From Flavobacterium denitrificans DSM 15936 (GTDB lineage Bacteria; Bacteroidota; Bacteroidia; Flavobacteriales; Flavobacteriaceae): a stretch of DNA of 64,000 bases. Made by a program: the position numbers and the translations under genes. This document shows positions 31,596 to 41,631 of this stretch, piece by piece. Under the pieces are notes generated by a model that ran no database searches, was not told the origin of the DNA, and worked only from the letters and a program-made list of their open reading frames with translations. The DNA is taken from contig NZ_KE384379.1 of NCBI RefSeq assembly GCF_000425445.1, positions 292,858 through 356,857 on the forward strand. Reading direction: 5' to 3'. Within the stretch, counting starts at the first letter, position 1; each line of letters opens with the position of its first letter.

Positions 31596-34202
31596 TTATT
31601 TTTTAACCAACATTCTTTTGATCTCATTCAGTTTCATCAAGGCTTCAACAGGCGTTATTGCATTTATATCAAGCCCTAAAATCTCTTCTTTTATCTCTTC
31701 TAACAAAGGATCATCCAAATTAAAGAAGCTCATCTGCATTTCGTCATTAGCGGCTTTTATTCCGTTTAGAGCATCGCTTGAATGATTTTTTTCTAATTTC
31801 TTTAAAAGCTTTTGCGCTTTAGAAATAACCAACTGAGGCATTCCGGCCATTTTTGCGACATGAATTCCAAAACTATGGGCACTTCCCCCTTTTACCAATT
31901 TACGAACAAAAAGCACAGTATCTTTCAACTCTTTTACCGCCACATTAAAATTCTGAATTCTCGGTAAAGACTCTGTCATTTCATTCAATTCATGATAATG
32001 TGTTGCAAAAAGCGTTTTGGCTTTTGACGGGTGTTCGTGCAAAAATTCAGCAATAGCCCAAGCAATCGAAATTCCATCATAAGTGCTAGTCCCTCTTCCA
32101 ATTTCATCCAACAGCACCAAACTTCTATCTGAAATATTATTCAAAATCGAAGCCGTTTCATTCATCTCCACCATAAAAGTAGATTCTCCCATCGAAATAT
32201 TATCAGAAGCTCCTACCCTTGTAAAAATCTTATCTACAATTCCCATTCTAACACTTTCAGCAGGAACAAAACTTCCCATTTGAGCCAATAACACAATCAA
32301 AGCCGTTTGTCTCAAAATTGCCGATTTACCCGACATATTTGGCCCGGTAATCATAATAATCTGCTGTCTTTCTCTGTCTAAATAAACATCATTTGAAATA
32401 TATGGCGTGCCAACTGGCAATTGTTTTTCAATTACAGGGTGTCTTCCTTCTTTGATTTCCAATTCAAACGAATCGTCTATTTCTGGGCAAACATATTTAT
32501 TTTCTATTGCTAATTGCGTAAAAGAACACAAGCAATCTAATTGTGCAACCAAATTAGCGTTCATTTGCACAGGCTTAATATAAGTAGCGATCCAAGCAAC
32601 TAATTGCTCAAAAAGATCAGCTTCAATTTTATAGATTCTTTCCTCTGCCCCTAAAATTTTGGTTTCGTATTCTTTTAATTCTTCTGTAATATAACGTTCC
32701 GCATTGACCAATGTCTGCTTTCTGATCCATTCTGTAGGAACTTTATCTTTGTGCGTATTTCGAACTTCGATATAATATCCAAAAACATTATTAAAGGATA
32801 TTTTCAAAGAAGAAATTCCAGTACGCTCCGATTCTCTTCTTTCAATTCCTTCCAAATATTCTTTTCCAGAAGTTGATATCGCACGCAATTCATCCAATTC
32901 TTCATTAATCCCACTTGCGATAGCATTTCCTTTTGCAATTGCAACAGGCGCATCTTGATTTAAAGTTGTTTTGATTTTTTCGCGAAGCAAGTCACAGGCA
33001 TGCAAACTATCTCCAATAACTTTTACAGCTTCTTGCGGACTTTCGAGCGCTAAGGTTTTTATTGGAATAATCGCGTCAAGAGATTCTTTTAAATAAACAA
33101 TTTCACGAGGCGAAACTTTTCCTGCCGCGATTTTCGAAATCAGACGTTCTAAATCTGAAATTTGTTTGATCTGATATTGAATATTACGCAGGATTTCAGG
33201 ATTAGACTTCAAGTAAGCCACAACTTCATGTCGACTTTTTACTTTATTAGCATCTTTCAATGGTAAAGCTAACCAACGTTTTAGCAAACGCCCTCCCATT
33301 GGAGAAAGCGTTTTGTCAATAACATCCAAAAGCGTAACTGCATTCGGATTATAACTATGATACAGTTCCAAATTTCGAATCGTAAAACGATCCATCCAAA
33401 CATAAGCATCTTCAGCAATACGCTGAATTGCCGTAATATGCTGCACACGATTATGCTGTGTTTCTGACAAATAATACAAAATTGCTCCAGAAGCAATGAT
33501 CCCTTCTTTCAATTCTTCGACACCAAAACCTTTTAGGGAATTTGTCTGAAAATGTTTTGTCAATGTTTCTAAAGCATAATCTTCTTTATAGATCCAATCT
33601 TCCAAATAAAAACTATGAAAATCTTCTCCAAAAGCACTTTTAAAATCGCTTTTATTATTCTTTGGAACTAAAACCTCGCTTGGACTAAAATTCTGCAATA
33701 ATTTATCGATGTATTCTGCATTTCCTTGAGCTGTTAGAAATTCTCCTGTTGAAACATCCAAAAAGGAAATCCCGATATTTTTATTGGCAAAATAAACCGA
33801 TGCCAAAAAGTTATTCGACTTAGACTGCAGGACCTCATCGTTTAAAGAAACTCCAGGAGTTACTAGCTCAGTAACGCCACGTTTCACTATAGTTTTGGTC
33901 ATTTTTGGATCTTCCAATTGATCACAGATCGCCACACGAAGTCCGGCCTTAACCAATTTTGGCAAATAAGTATTGATTGAATGATGTGGAAAACCCGCCA
34001 AAGCTGTTTCAGTATCAGAACCCGCACCCCTTTTAGTCAGTGTTATTCCAAGAATTTTTGAAGATCTGATGGCATCTTCGCCAAAAGTTTCATAAAAATC
34101 CCCAACTCTGAAAAGCAGACATGCATCAGGATATTTTCTCTTGATTTCGTTATACTGTTTCATTAAAGGTGTTTCCTTCACCACTTTTTCTTTAGCTGCC
34201 AA
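31596..34202 (-). CDS. mutS: DNA mismatch repair protein MutS
   Basis: This 868-residue ATPase recognises mismatches and small loops. The N-terminal mismatch-binding domain contains the FxE motif (GDFYETFGEDA near residues 33-43). The connector, lever and clamp domains follow. The ATPase has Walker A GPNMSGKS at about residue 619, Walker B LVLLDEIGRGTST and the FATHYHEL segment. Length is normal. It is a single gene; mutL is not in the window. Confidence 0.97.
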   Translation of the reverse strand: MAAKEKVVKETPLMKQYNEIKRKYPDACLLFRVGDFYETFGEDAIRSSKILGITLTKRGAGSDTETALAGFPHHSINTYLPKLVKAGLRVAICDQLEDPKMTKTIVKRGVTELVTPGVSLNDEVLQSKSNNFLASVYFANKNIGISFLDVSTGEFLTAQGNAEYIDKLLQNFSPSEVLVPKNNKSDFKSAFGEDFHSFYLEDWIYKEDYALETLTKHFQTNSLKGFGVEELKEGIIASGAILYYLSETQHNRVQHITAIQRIAEDAYVWMDRFTIRNLELYHSYNPNAVTLLDVIDKTLSPMGGRLLKRWLALPLKDANKVKSRHEVVAYLKSNPEILRNIQYQIKQISDLERLISKIAAGKVSPREIVYLKESLDAIIPIKTLALESPQEAVKVIGDSLHACDLLREKIKTTLNQDAPVAIAKGNAIASGINEELDELRAISTSGKEYLEGIERRESERTGISSLKISFNNVFGYYIEVRNTHKDKVPTEWIRKQTLVNAERYITEELKEYETKILGAEERIYKIEADLFEQLVAWIATYIKPVQMNANLVAQLDCLCSFTQLAIENKYVCPEIDDSFELEIKEGRHPVIEKQLPVGTPYISNDVYLDRERQQIIMITGPNMSGKSAILRQTALIVLLAQMGSFVPAESVRMGIVDKIFTRVGASDNISMGESTFMVEMNETASILNNISDRSLVLLDEIGRGTSTYDGISIAWAIAEFLHEHPSKAKTLFATHYHELNEMTESLPRIQNFNVAVKELKDTVLFVRKLVKGGSAHSFGIHVAKMAGMPQLVISKAQKLLKKLEKNHSSDALNGIKAANDEMQMSFFNLDDPLLEEIKEEILGLDINAITPVEALMKLNEIKRMLVKK

Positions 34203-34322
34203 ATCGATAAAATTTAAATGAAAATTAAGACAGCGAATTTATAATTTTTTAATGGCATATCGAAGGCTTCAAAAATTAAAATATTTTAAGAATTTTTTAA
34301 GCTGACATTTCAGAATTTTACA

Positions 34323-34330
34323 TAGATTTG
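34323..34330 (+). promoter_or_regulatory. -7 element of the DUF1573 gene
   Basis: TAGATTTG matches TAnnTTTG, 28 bp before the ATG. Confidence 0.5.
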
Positions 34331-34358
34331 TTCATCATTTAAACAAAGACTATAAAAA

Positions 34359-34790
34359 ATGAAAAAAATAATTTTATTCGCTATGTTAGCTGTAGTTGGA
34401 ATTACAGCTTCAAATGCTCAAAGCACTAAAAAAGCTAAAGCTACTAAGGTTGCTAAAATCGAAGGTGCAGGTATGCTTTTTGAAACAGAAACAATTGACT
34501 ACGGAACAATTGCTCACAATGCTGATGGAAAACGTGAATTCGTTTTTGTTAACAACGGAACTAAACCACTTATCATTACTAACACGCAAGGTTCTTGCGG
34601 ATGTACTGTTCCAACTACACCAAAAGAGCCAATCGCTCCAGGTGCAAAAGGAATTATTGGTGTAAAATATGCTACTGATAGAGTTGGTGCTTTTACAAAA
34701 ACTGTAACAGTTACTTCTAACGCTGAAGGACAGCCAACAAAAGTTCTTACAATTAAAGGTACAGTTTTACCAGATCCAGTAAAAAGCTAA
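34359..34790 (+). CDS. Exported DUF1573-domain protein
   Basis: This is a 143-residue protein with a Sec signal peptide (residues 1-20, ending NAQ) and one DUF1573 domain. Its characteristic segments are FVFVNNGTKPLIITNTQGSCGCTVP and the SCGC cysteine pair. DUF1573 is an immunoglobulin-like fold frequent in Bacteroidetes exported proteins, with no defined activity. It has its own promoter and terminator. Codon use is strongly biased towards favoured codons, hinting at high expression. Confidence 0.88.
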   Translation: MKKIILFAMLAVVGITASNAQSTKKAKATKVAKIEGAGMLFETETIDYGTIAHNADGKREFVFVNNGTKPLIITNTQGSCGCTVPTTPKEPIAPGAKGIIGVKYATDRVGAFTKTVTVTSNAEGQPTKVLTIKGTVLPDPVKS

Positions 34791-34818
34791 TCTGAAACAA
34801 AACAAAATAAAATAATTG

Positions 34819-34850
34819 AAAAAGCTTCCTTATCTTTGGAAGCTTTTTTT
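34819..34850 (+). terminator. Terminator of the DUF1573 gene
   Basis: AAAGCTTCC pairs with GGAAGCTTT, followed by Ts. Confidence 0.88.
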
Positions 34851-34859
34851 ATGACCTGA

Positions 34860-35414
34860 ATGCAACACAAAATGAGAAAACTTGAAAATAGCGAATTAGA
34901 CCGCAAATCGATTGAAGATTTTAAAAAATCAGACAAAACTCCATTAATTTTGGTTTTGGATGATATTCGCAGTTTACACAATATAGGTTCTGTTTTTAGA
35001 ACGGCCGATGCTTTTTTGATTGAAAAAATCATTTTGTGTGGGATCACGGCTACTCCGCCAAATAAGGAAATTCACAAAACTGCTCTTGGCGCAACAGAAA
35101 CTGTAACTTGGGAACATCATGAAAATGTTTTGGAAGTTATAGAAAACCTTAAAAAAGAAAATGTTTTGACACTTGCGATAGAACAAGTAGAAAGCGCTAT
35201 TTTCCTTCAAGATTTTAAAGTGGAGAAAAATCAAAAATATGCGTTGGTTTTTGGAAACGAAGTTTATGGTGTCGCGCAAGAAGCTGTTGCAATTTGTGAT
35301 GGCTGCATCGAGATTCCTCAACTCGGAACTAAACATTCTTTGAACATCTCTGTAAGTGCAGGGATTGTGGTTTGGGATTTATTTCAAAAACTAAACTGGC
35401 CTACAAACAATTAA
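34860..35414 (+). CDS. TrmH/SpoU-family RNA methyltransferase
   Basis: This 184-residue SPOUT methyltransferase methylates a ribose 2'-OH in tRNA or rRNA. The three SpoU motifs are clear: DDIRSLHNIGSVFRTADAF, ALVFGNEVYGV and SLNISVSAGIVVWDL, which together make the trefoil knot that binds SAM. It lacks an extra N-terminal RNA-binding domain and so resembles small TrmL/TrmH-like proteins; the target cannot be named. The ATG at 34872 (MRKLENSELDRKS) is an equally good start. It begins just after the DUF1573 terminator. Confidence 0.87.
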   Translation: MQHKMRKLENSELDRKSIEDFKKSDKTPLILVLDDIRSLHNIGSVFRTADAFLIEKIILCGITATPPNKEIHKTALGATETVTWEHHENVLEVIENLKKENVLTLAIEQVESAIFLQDFKVEKNQKYALVFGNEVYGVAQEAVAICDGCIEIPQLGTKHSLNISVSAGIVVWDLFQKLNWPTNN

Positions 35415-35520
35415 CGAATACTTTTACTAAAAAAATGTGATTTTAAAGTTGTTTTTAGGCTTTAATTGTTAGAAATTGAAATATTTTTTTTTATTATTAT
35501 AAAAGTGATACTTTTATAAA

Positions 35521-37626
35521 ATGAAAAAAAATTACTCTCTTAAAACATATATCTCATTAGCTTTTCTGCTGTCGAATTTCTTTGGATTTGCTCAAATTAC
35601 GACAACTGCTCCTATCGTCATAGCAACCGGAGACCAGTTATACTGCCCTCAAAGCTCAATAAATATTGTAACTGATTTCAATATTATACATGATCTAACG
35701 GAAACAGGAACTAAAGGCGTTTATATTCAAGTTTCATCTGGATATTCAAGTGGTTTGGATCAGCTTGCTCTTTCAAACCCTGCTTCACATCCTAATGTAA
35801 CAACAAGTTGGGATGCAACGGCAGGAAAATTAAGCATAACAAGCCCCCTAGGAACTGACGTTTTATATTCTGATTTAATTGCCGCTGTAAAAGATGTGGT
35901 TTTTACTAATTCATCATCTACAGCATCTGGAACGCGAACTTTTTCAATTACGATTGGAAATGCCAATTATCTACCTTCAACACAACACTTTTATTTATAT
36001 GTTCCAAGTATCGGTATTACCTGGAATTCGGCGCGAGATGCCGCAGCCGCAAGTACCTATTATGGACTTAAAGGATATTTAGCTACTATCTTATCAGCAG
36101 ATGAGGCCAAATTAATTGGAGAGCAAGCTTCGGGAACAGGATGGATTGGAGGAAGCGATGCAGAAACTGAAGGGGTTTGGAAATGGGTGACAGGCCCAGA
36201 AGCTGGAACTATTTTTTGGAATGGAGCAGCAAATGGATCAACACCGAATTTTGCATTTTGGAATACCGGCGAGCCAAATCAGCAAGGAGATGAGGACTAT
36301 GCACATATTACACAACCTGGAGTAGGAATACCCGGTTCATGGAATGATTTATCAAACACTGGATCATTAACCCCTGGCGATGCTTATCAGCCAAAAGGTT
36401 ATGTAGTTGAATATGGCGGATCTGCTGGAGAATCATCTTTGCAAATAGCAACAAGTACAAAAATTACAATTCCCGAAGCAAATGTTTTGACTCCAACCCC
36501 AATTTGTGACTCAGGAAGTTTTACACTTACTGCAACTGCAACTGCTGGCGCAACAATCAGCTGGTACAATCAAGCAACTGGTGGCGCTGCTATTGCCACA
36601 GGAACTTCCTACACAACACCTGTTATAAACACAACTACAACTTATTATGTTGATGCAGGTTGCGAAGCAAATCGAAAATCAGTTACGGCTGTAATCAACA
36701 AGACCCCGGACACACCAACTGTAGCATCGTCAAATATTTCACGATGCGGACCAGGAAATGTAACATTGCAGGCTTCTACTGATGTAGGGCTTATCAGCTG
36801 GTACACAACTTCATCGGGAGGGACAAGCGTTTGGACAGGAAACATTTTTACTGCACCGAACATTACTTCATCTACAACTTATTACGCAGAAGCCTCAAAT
36901 AACGGCTGTCTGAATACTACACGTACACCTGTAAATATTACAATTTACACACCTCCTGTTGTGACAGACGAAACTGTAGTATTATGTCAATTTCAAAAGA
37001 AAATGCTAGACGCAGGAATAGCTGGAATGAATTATTTGTGGTCAACTGGCGCTACCACTCAAACAATCGAAATAGGTGTTGCAGGAACCTATACCGTTGA
37101 CGTAACAAGTCCATCTCCGCAAAACTGTACAAGCCGAAAAACAATTATTGTGGAAGAACATGAAGTTCCTCAAATTGACCGTATCGATGTTGAAGGAACA
37201 AGAGCAATAATTTACCTTAAAAAAGAACAGCCCTATTTTGAATATTCGGTCGATGGCTCAAATTTTCAAGATTCAAATATTTTTTATGATGTTCCAGGCG
37301 GACTACAAACTGCCTATGTTAGAGAAAAAGGCGGTTGTGGCGGTACAGCAAAAAACTTTGTTGTTTTAGTTTTTCCAGCATTTTTCACTCCGAACAACGA
37401 TAGCTATAATGATGTATGGGAAGTAACTGGAATGGAAAATTATCCGCAGGCACAAGTAACTATTTTTGACCGTTACGGAAAATTATTAGCCCAATTATCA
37501 TTATCAAGAATGAGCTGGGACGGGACTTTCAACAAAGTACAACTCCCTGCGTCTGATTATTGGTACGCTTTAAAAATTGATGATACACATCCTATTTTAA
37601 GAGGCCATTTTTCATTAAAAAGATAA
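35521..37626 (+). CDS. Type IX-secreted protein with C-type lectin domain, paralogue A
   Basis: This is a 701-residue protein with a Sec signal peptide (about residues 1-24). An N-terminal beta domain of about 140 residues comes first, then a C-type lectin-like domain (about 158-300; GITWNSARDAAA to GYVVEYGG). Two Ig-like modules with the TTYYV/TTYYA pattern follow. The C-terminus is the type B gliding-motility-associated sorting domain (FFTPNNDSYNDVWEV to LRGHFSLKR), which directs outer-membrane passage by the type IX system. It is probably a surface adhesin or sugar-binding protein. No SprF/PorP partner is adjacent. The next gene is its closest relative. Confidence 0.88.
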   Translation: MKKNYSLKTYISLAFLLSNFFGFAQITTTAPIVIATGDQLYCPQSSINIVTDFNIIHDLTETGTKGVYIQVSSGYSSGLDQLALSNPASHPNVTTSWDATAGKLSITSPLGTDVLYSDLIAAVKDVVFTNSSSTASGTRTFSITIGNANYLPSTQHFYLYVPSIGITWNSARDAAAASTYYGLKGYLATILSADEAKLIGEQASGTGWIGGSDAETEGVWKWVTGPEAGTIFWNGAANGSTPNFAFWNTGEPNQQGDEDYAHITQPGVGIPGSWNDLSNTGSLTPGDAYQPKGYVVEYGGSAGESSLQIATSTKITIPEANVLTPTPICDSGSFTLTATATAGATISWYNQATGGAAIATGTSYTTPVINTTTTYYVDAGCEANRKSVTAVINKTPDTPTVASSNISRCGPGNVTLQASTDVGLISWYTTSSGGTSVWTGNIFTAPNITSSTTYYAEASNNGCLNTTRTPVNITIYTPPVVTDETVVLCQFQKKMLDAGIAGMNYLWSTGATTQTIEIGVAGTYTVDVTSPSPQNCTSRKTIIVEEHEVPQIDRIDVEGTRAIIYLKKEQPYFEYSVDGSNFQDSNIFYDVPGGLQTAYVREKGGCGGTAKNFVVLVFPAFFTPNNDSYNDVWEVTGMENYPQAQVTIFDRYGKLLAQLSLSRMSWDGTFNKVQLPASDYWYALKIDDTHPILRGHFSLKR

Positions 37627-37695
37627 ATAAATGTCTCTGAAAACACTTTTTTGTCTTTCGTAGACCGTTTTCAATTAAAAAATGTAATTTTAAAT

Positions 37696-39846
37696 ATGAA
37701 AACAAAATTCTTTGGCAGTTTTACTCTGGCAATTGTATTGCTATGTTGCAATACGATGTTTGCCCTCAAAAGCATGCCTTTGCCAGAGAAAAGAAATCCA
37801 CAAATACCTTTATCATTTGCATCAATAATTACCGCGACTGGAAATCAAGTTTATTGCCCACAAAGCACTATTAAAATTGTAACTGACGTAGCAATAAATG
37901 CCTCAGAAGAAATCAATACAATCTACATTCAAATTTCCTCCGGATATGTAACCGGTGAAGACGTATTAACTTTAACTGGCTCCCACCCCAGTTTATCCTC
38001 AAACTGGAATCCAAATTCGGGGATGCTGACAATTTCACGCAATAATACGGGTACTGCCACGCTTTCTGAATTTATTGCAGCAATTAAGGCTGTTGAATTC
38101 AAAAATAGCTCTGAAACACCAAGTGGTATCAGAAATTTTTCTATTAGTTTAGGGCAAGCCAATTATTTGCCTTCTTCTAAGCATTATTATCAGTTTGTTT
38201 CAAGTCCTGGAATTTCTTGGGGCGAAGCTAAAAGAGTAGCTGCAGCTAGTAATTACTTTGGTTTAAAAGGATATTTAGTAACCATTACAACTTTAGACGA
38301 AGCAATATTTGTTGGAGAACAGCTTTCTGGGACAGGCTGGATTGGAGGCAGCGATACTCGAAAAGAACCTTACTGGATATGGGAAACCGGCCCCGAAGAA
38401 GGAACTCAGTTTTGGTACGGTCGTGAAAGCGGATCAACTACAACTTTTGCCTATTGGAATGATTTTAAAGAACCTAATAATGGCGGTGAACTAGCTTTAA
38501 AAGGCGTTGAAGATTATGCCTATATCACACCACCCGGATTTGGACAAAAAGGGCGATGGAATGATGCTTCTCTTTATGGAAGTTCAGATCCTGCAGATGT
38601 AAATTATCCGAGAGGATATATTGTAGAATATGGTGGAATGCCTGGAGATGTTTATCCTCAAATAAGTGCCAGCACTTCACTCACCATGCTTTCAATTACA
38701 GAAACCAAAGCTCCAGATATTTGTGGCTCTGGAACAACTTTATTAGAAGCAAAAAGCGCAGCAGGAACAATCAATTGGTATGCTGATGAAACGAGCCCAG
38801 TCATAATTGCAACTGGAAATAATTTTACAACTCCTGTTTTAAATGCAAGTCAAACCTATTATGTTGCCGCCGAATTTGAAGGTTGTGTCACTAAAAGAAC
38901 TGCCGTTATTGCAAAAGTAAATACAGTTCCAGAAATAACTTCGGTTTCTAATCCTGAACCCGTATGCGGATCTGGAATCTTTTTTCTCGAAGCTACTGTT
39001 TCTGAGGGTGACGCAAACTGGTATGACTCTCCAACCGGAGGAACAATTTTAGGAACGGGTTCCTTGTTTATCACTCCTACTATTTCATCAAATACAATTT
39101 ATTACGCTGAAGCCAACAATAATGATTGCCGTTCATTAAGTCGAACCCCAATTGAAATAGAAATCTACCCACTTCCTGAGATTCAAAATCAAGAAGTCGT
39201 TTTATGTGCTCCAAATTCTGTAACACTCGACGCTGGAATCAGCAATATGAGTTATCTATGGTCAACTGGAGAAACAACTCAAAAAATAATCGTTTCACAG
39301 CTAGGCACTTATTTTGTTGACGTTACAGCTTCAGCTGCAGGAAATTGTACCAACCGAAAAACCATCGAAGTAATTGAACTCCCTGCTCCTGAAATTCAAA
39401 AAATCGAAGTTGACAATAGAACTGTAACTATTATTCTCAGCAATCCTCAAAGTTATTTTGAATATTCAATTGACGGAATAAACTTTCAGGATGCGAATGT
39501 TTTTCATGATGCTCCGGGAGGTTTGCAAACTGCTTACGCCAGAGAAAAGAGCGGTTGCAAAACAGCTTCAAAAAGCTTTATAGTTTTAGTTTTTCCAGCA
39601 TTTTTCACTCCAAATAATGATTCATTTAATGATATTTGGGAAGTAGCCGGAATTGAATATTATCCCGAAGCACAAATTACTATTTTTGATCGTTATGGAA
39701 AATTCATTGCACAACTCAACACTTCAAAAAAATATTGGGACGGCACAATAAATAAAATACCTTTACCCGCTTCAGACTATTGGTATGTATTAAAAATTGA
39801 TAATACACAGCCTGTTTTAAGAGGGCATTTTACTTTAAAAAGATAA
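37696..39846 (+). CDS. Type IX-secreted protein with C-type lectin domain, paralogue B
   Basis: This is a 716-residue paralogue of the preceding gene with the same order: signal peptide, N-terminal beta domain, C-type lectin-like domain, two Ig-like modules and a type B sorting domain (FFTPNNDSFNDIWEV to LRGHFTLKR). Identity is highest in the last 100 residues and in the lectin core (GTGWIGGSDTRKEPYWIWETG). The ATG at 37696 places the signal peptide (MKTKFFGSFTLAIVLLCC) at the N-terminus; the longer frame from 37651 does not. The 69-bp spacing from gene A suggests tandem duplication and co-transcription. Confidence 0.87.
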   Translation: MKTKFFGSFTLAIVLLCCNTMFALKSMPLPEKRNPQIPLSFASIITATGNQVYCPQSTIKIVTDVAINASEEINTIYIQISSGYVTGEDVLTLTGSHPSLSSNWNPNSGMLTISRNNTGTATLSEFIAAIKAVEFKNSSETPSGIRNFSISLGQANYLPSSKHYYQFVSSPGISWGEAKRVAAASNYFGLKGYLVTITTLDEAIFVGEQLSGTGWIGGSDTRKEPYWIWETGPEEGTQFWYGRESGSTTTFAYWNDFKEPNNGGELALKGVEDYAYITPPGFGQKGRWNDASLYGSSDPADVNYPRGYIVEYGGMPGDVYPQISASTSLTMLSITETKAPDICGSGTTLLEAKSAAGTINWYADETSPVIIATGNNFTTPVLNASQTYYVAAEFEGCVTKRTAVIAKVNTVPEITSVSNPEPVCGSGIFFLEATVSEGDANWYDSPTGGTILGTGSLFITPTISSNTIYYAEANNNDCRSLSRTPIEIEIYPLPEIQNQEVVLCAPNSVTLDAGISNMSYLWSTGETTQKIIVSQLGTYFVDVTASAAGNCTNRKTIEVIELPAPEIQKIEVDNRTVTIILSNPQSYFEYSIDGINFQDANVFHDAPGGLQTAYAREKSGCKTASKSFIVLVFPAFFTPNNDSFNDIWEVAGIEYYPEAQITIFDRYGKFIAQLNTSKKYWDGTINKIPLPASDYWYVLKIDNTQPVLRGHFTLKR

Positions 39847-39848
39847 AA

Positions 39849-40199
39849 ATGGATATAGAAGCAATTCGCGAAATCTGTAAAAAATTAACAGGAACAACTG
39901 AAGATATAAAATGGGATCATGATCTTGTGTTTTCGGTTGGAACTAAAATGTATTGCGTTGTTGGGCTTGATCAAAATCCTACTACGGCTTCTTTTAAAGT
40001 TTTAGATGAAGAATTTGAAGAAATGAGTACCAAACCAGGCTTCAAACCAGCCCCTTATGTTGCAAAATACAAATGGGTTTTGATCGACGATATTACAAGA
40101 ATGAAAAAATCAGAATGGGAAAAATACATTCAGCAGTCGTATCGTCTTGTCTCTGAAAAATTATCGGTTAAACTAAGAAAACAACTTGGAATTGTATAA
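39849..40199 (+). CDS. MmcQ/YjbR-family protein
   Basis: This is a 116-residue protein of the MmcQ/YjbR family (double wing-like fold, originally described as DNA-binding). Typical features are IREICKKLTGTTEDIKWDHDLVFSVGTKMYCVV at the start and PYVAKYKWVLIDD in the middle. It starts 2 bp after the stop of paralogue B, so translation may be coupled, though a functional connection is not obvious. Biological role is unknown. Confidence 0.88.
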   Translation: MDIEAIREICKKLTGTTEDIKWDHDLVFSVGTKMYCVVGLDQNPTTASFKVLDEEFEEMSTKPGFKPAPYVAKYKWVLIDDITRMKKSEWEKYIQQSYRLVSEKLSVKLRKQLGIV

Positions 40200-40200
40200 T

Positions 40201-40327
40201 GAGATAATTTGTCAATTAGATAATTAGAAAATGATCTCGAAACCGTATAAAAATTATCTAATTTTCTAATTGACACATTCTCTAATTGACACATTCCCTA
40301 AATTGGCATATATTCTCTAATTGAGAT
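40201..40327. repeat. AATTGACACATT repeat block between convergent genes
   Basis: Contains CTAATTGACACATT twice in tandem and several complementary AATTAGATAATT pieces, so it can fold into a long hairpin between the YjbR gene and folK. A similar block closes the window (63943-64000). Confidence 0.65.
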
Positions 40328-40328
40328 A

Positions 40329-41462
40329 TTACCCTACTTTCTTCTTAATTTCATTTAGAATAAAAAGATAATCTTCGTGTTTCTTTACAAAATCACGATC
40401 TGAAACATCAATAATCAAAACATTCAAATCGGTTTGTGATTTTATATAATCCAAATAACCTGTATTGATTTTATCCAAATAACTCGCTTCGATATTTTGT
40501 TCGTAACTACGGCCACGTTTCTTAATATTTTGGAGCAATCTTTCTGTATTTTGATATAAATAAATGTACAAATCTGGTTTTGGCATTTCTTTATAAATAA
40601 TGTCAAACAGATTTCGGTATAATCGATATTCGTCTTCTCCGAGTGTTATTTTAGAAAATATCAGCGATTTAAAAATATGATAATCGGCTACGATAAAATC
40701 TTTAAACAAATCAAATTGTTTTAAATCATCAGCTAATTGCTGGTAACGATCGGCCAAAAAAGACATTTCTAAAGGAAAAGCATATCGGTTTTGATCTTTA
40801 TAAAATTTAGGCAAAAAAGGATTATCTGCAAAACCCTCCAAAACAGTTTTAGCATTAAAATCTTCCGCAATTTTATGCACTAATGTCGTTTTTCCAGCTC
40901 CAATATTTCCTTCAAAAGCAATATAGTTGAAGTTTTCTAAAGCAATTTCCTGCAATGGACTTTTCAAGCTTTGAACCACTGTGCAAACGCTATCATCTGG
41001 AGAAACTGCAACTAACTCTGAAATCGTTTTTTGTAAAACTGGATGTGCCCAATCTAATTTCAAATCCTGAAATGGCAACAAAACAAATTTCCTGTTTTGC
41101 ATCAGCGGGTGCGGAATCTGTAATTTTTCAGTATGAATAATTTCATCATCAAAAGCAATTATATCGACATCAATAACTCGGGATTGGTATCCTTCTTGAT
41201 TCGATCGAATTCTTCCTAATTGCTTTTCAACTTTTAAAACTTGATTGAGAATTTTTTGTGCCGATGAAGTGGTATGCAAAAGCAATGCGCAATTATAAAA
41301 AGCATCACTTTCAAATCCCCAAGCAGGAGTTTCATATAGTTTTGAAACCCTGACAACAGTTCCTACTTCCTGATGTATTAAAGCAATACAACTTTCGATA
41401 TTTGCTAATCTGTTTCCTTGATTACTTCCTATAGATAAAACGACTTGATGCTGTGACTTCAT
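40329..41462 (-). CDS. folK: Fusion of HPPK (FolK) with a deoxynucleoside kinase
   Basis: This is a 377-residue two-domain enzyme. Residues 1-155 are 6-hydroxymethyl-7,8-dihydropterin pyrophosphokinase (folate synthesis), with LSIGSNQGNR, YETPAWG and RVIDVDIIAFDDE, the last giving the metal-binding aspartates. Residues 178-377 are a deoxynucleoside kinase with P-loop GNIGAGKT (185-192), ERLLQNIKKRGRSYE lid region and the DRY-like ADRYQQ segment. Such fusions are typical of Bacteroidetes and join folate and deoxynucleotide supply. It is divergent from sppA. Confidence 0.92.
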   Translation of the reverse strand: MKSQHQVVLSIGSNQGNRLANIESCIALIHQEVGTVVRVSKLYETPAWGFESDAFYNCALLLHTTSSAQKILNQVLKVEKQLGRIRSNQEGYQSRVIDVDIIAFDDEIIHTEKLQIPHPLMQNRKFVLLPFQDLKLDWAHPVLQKTISELVAVSPDDSVCTVVQSLKSPLQEIALENFNYIAFEGNIGAGKTTLVHKIAEDFNAKTVLEGFADNPFLPKFYKDQNRYAFPLEMSFLADRYQQLADDLKQFDLFKDFIVADYHIFKSLIFSKITLGEDEYRLYRNLFDIIYKEMPKPDLYIYLYQNTERLLQNIKKRGRSYEQNIEASYLDKINTGYLDYIKSQTDLNVLIIDVSDRDFVKKHEDYLFILNEIKKKVG

Positions 41463-41579
41463 AATTAATGCAAAGTAACTAAAAACTATTTAGAATTGGT
41501 TGTATTATTTATCGAGTTTAAAAATGTAAAATCTACAAATATTTCATAAATTCAATAACATAATTAAATCGCATTTAGA

Positions 41580-41587
41580 TATATTTG
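41580..41587 (+). promoter_or_regulatory. -7 element of sppA
   Basis: TATATTTG matches the consensus, 44 bp before the preferred ATG at 41632. A transcript from here would begin near 41594. Confidence 0.5.
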
Positions 41588-41631
41588 TAACAAAGGAGTC
41601 CTTTTTGCTACTTATTAAAAAAAACATACTT

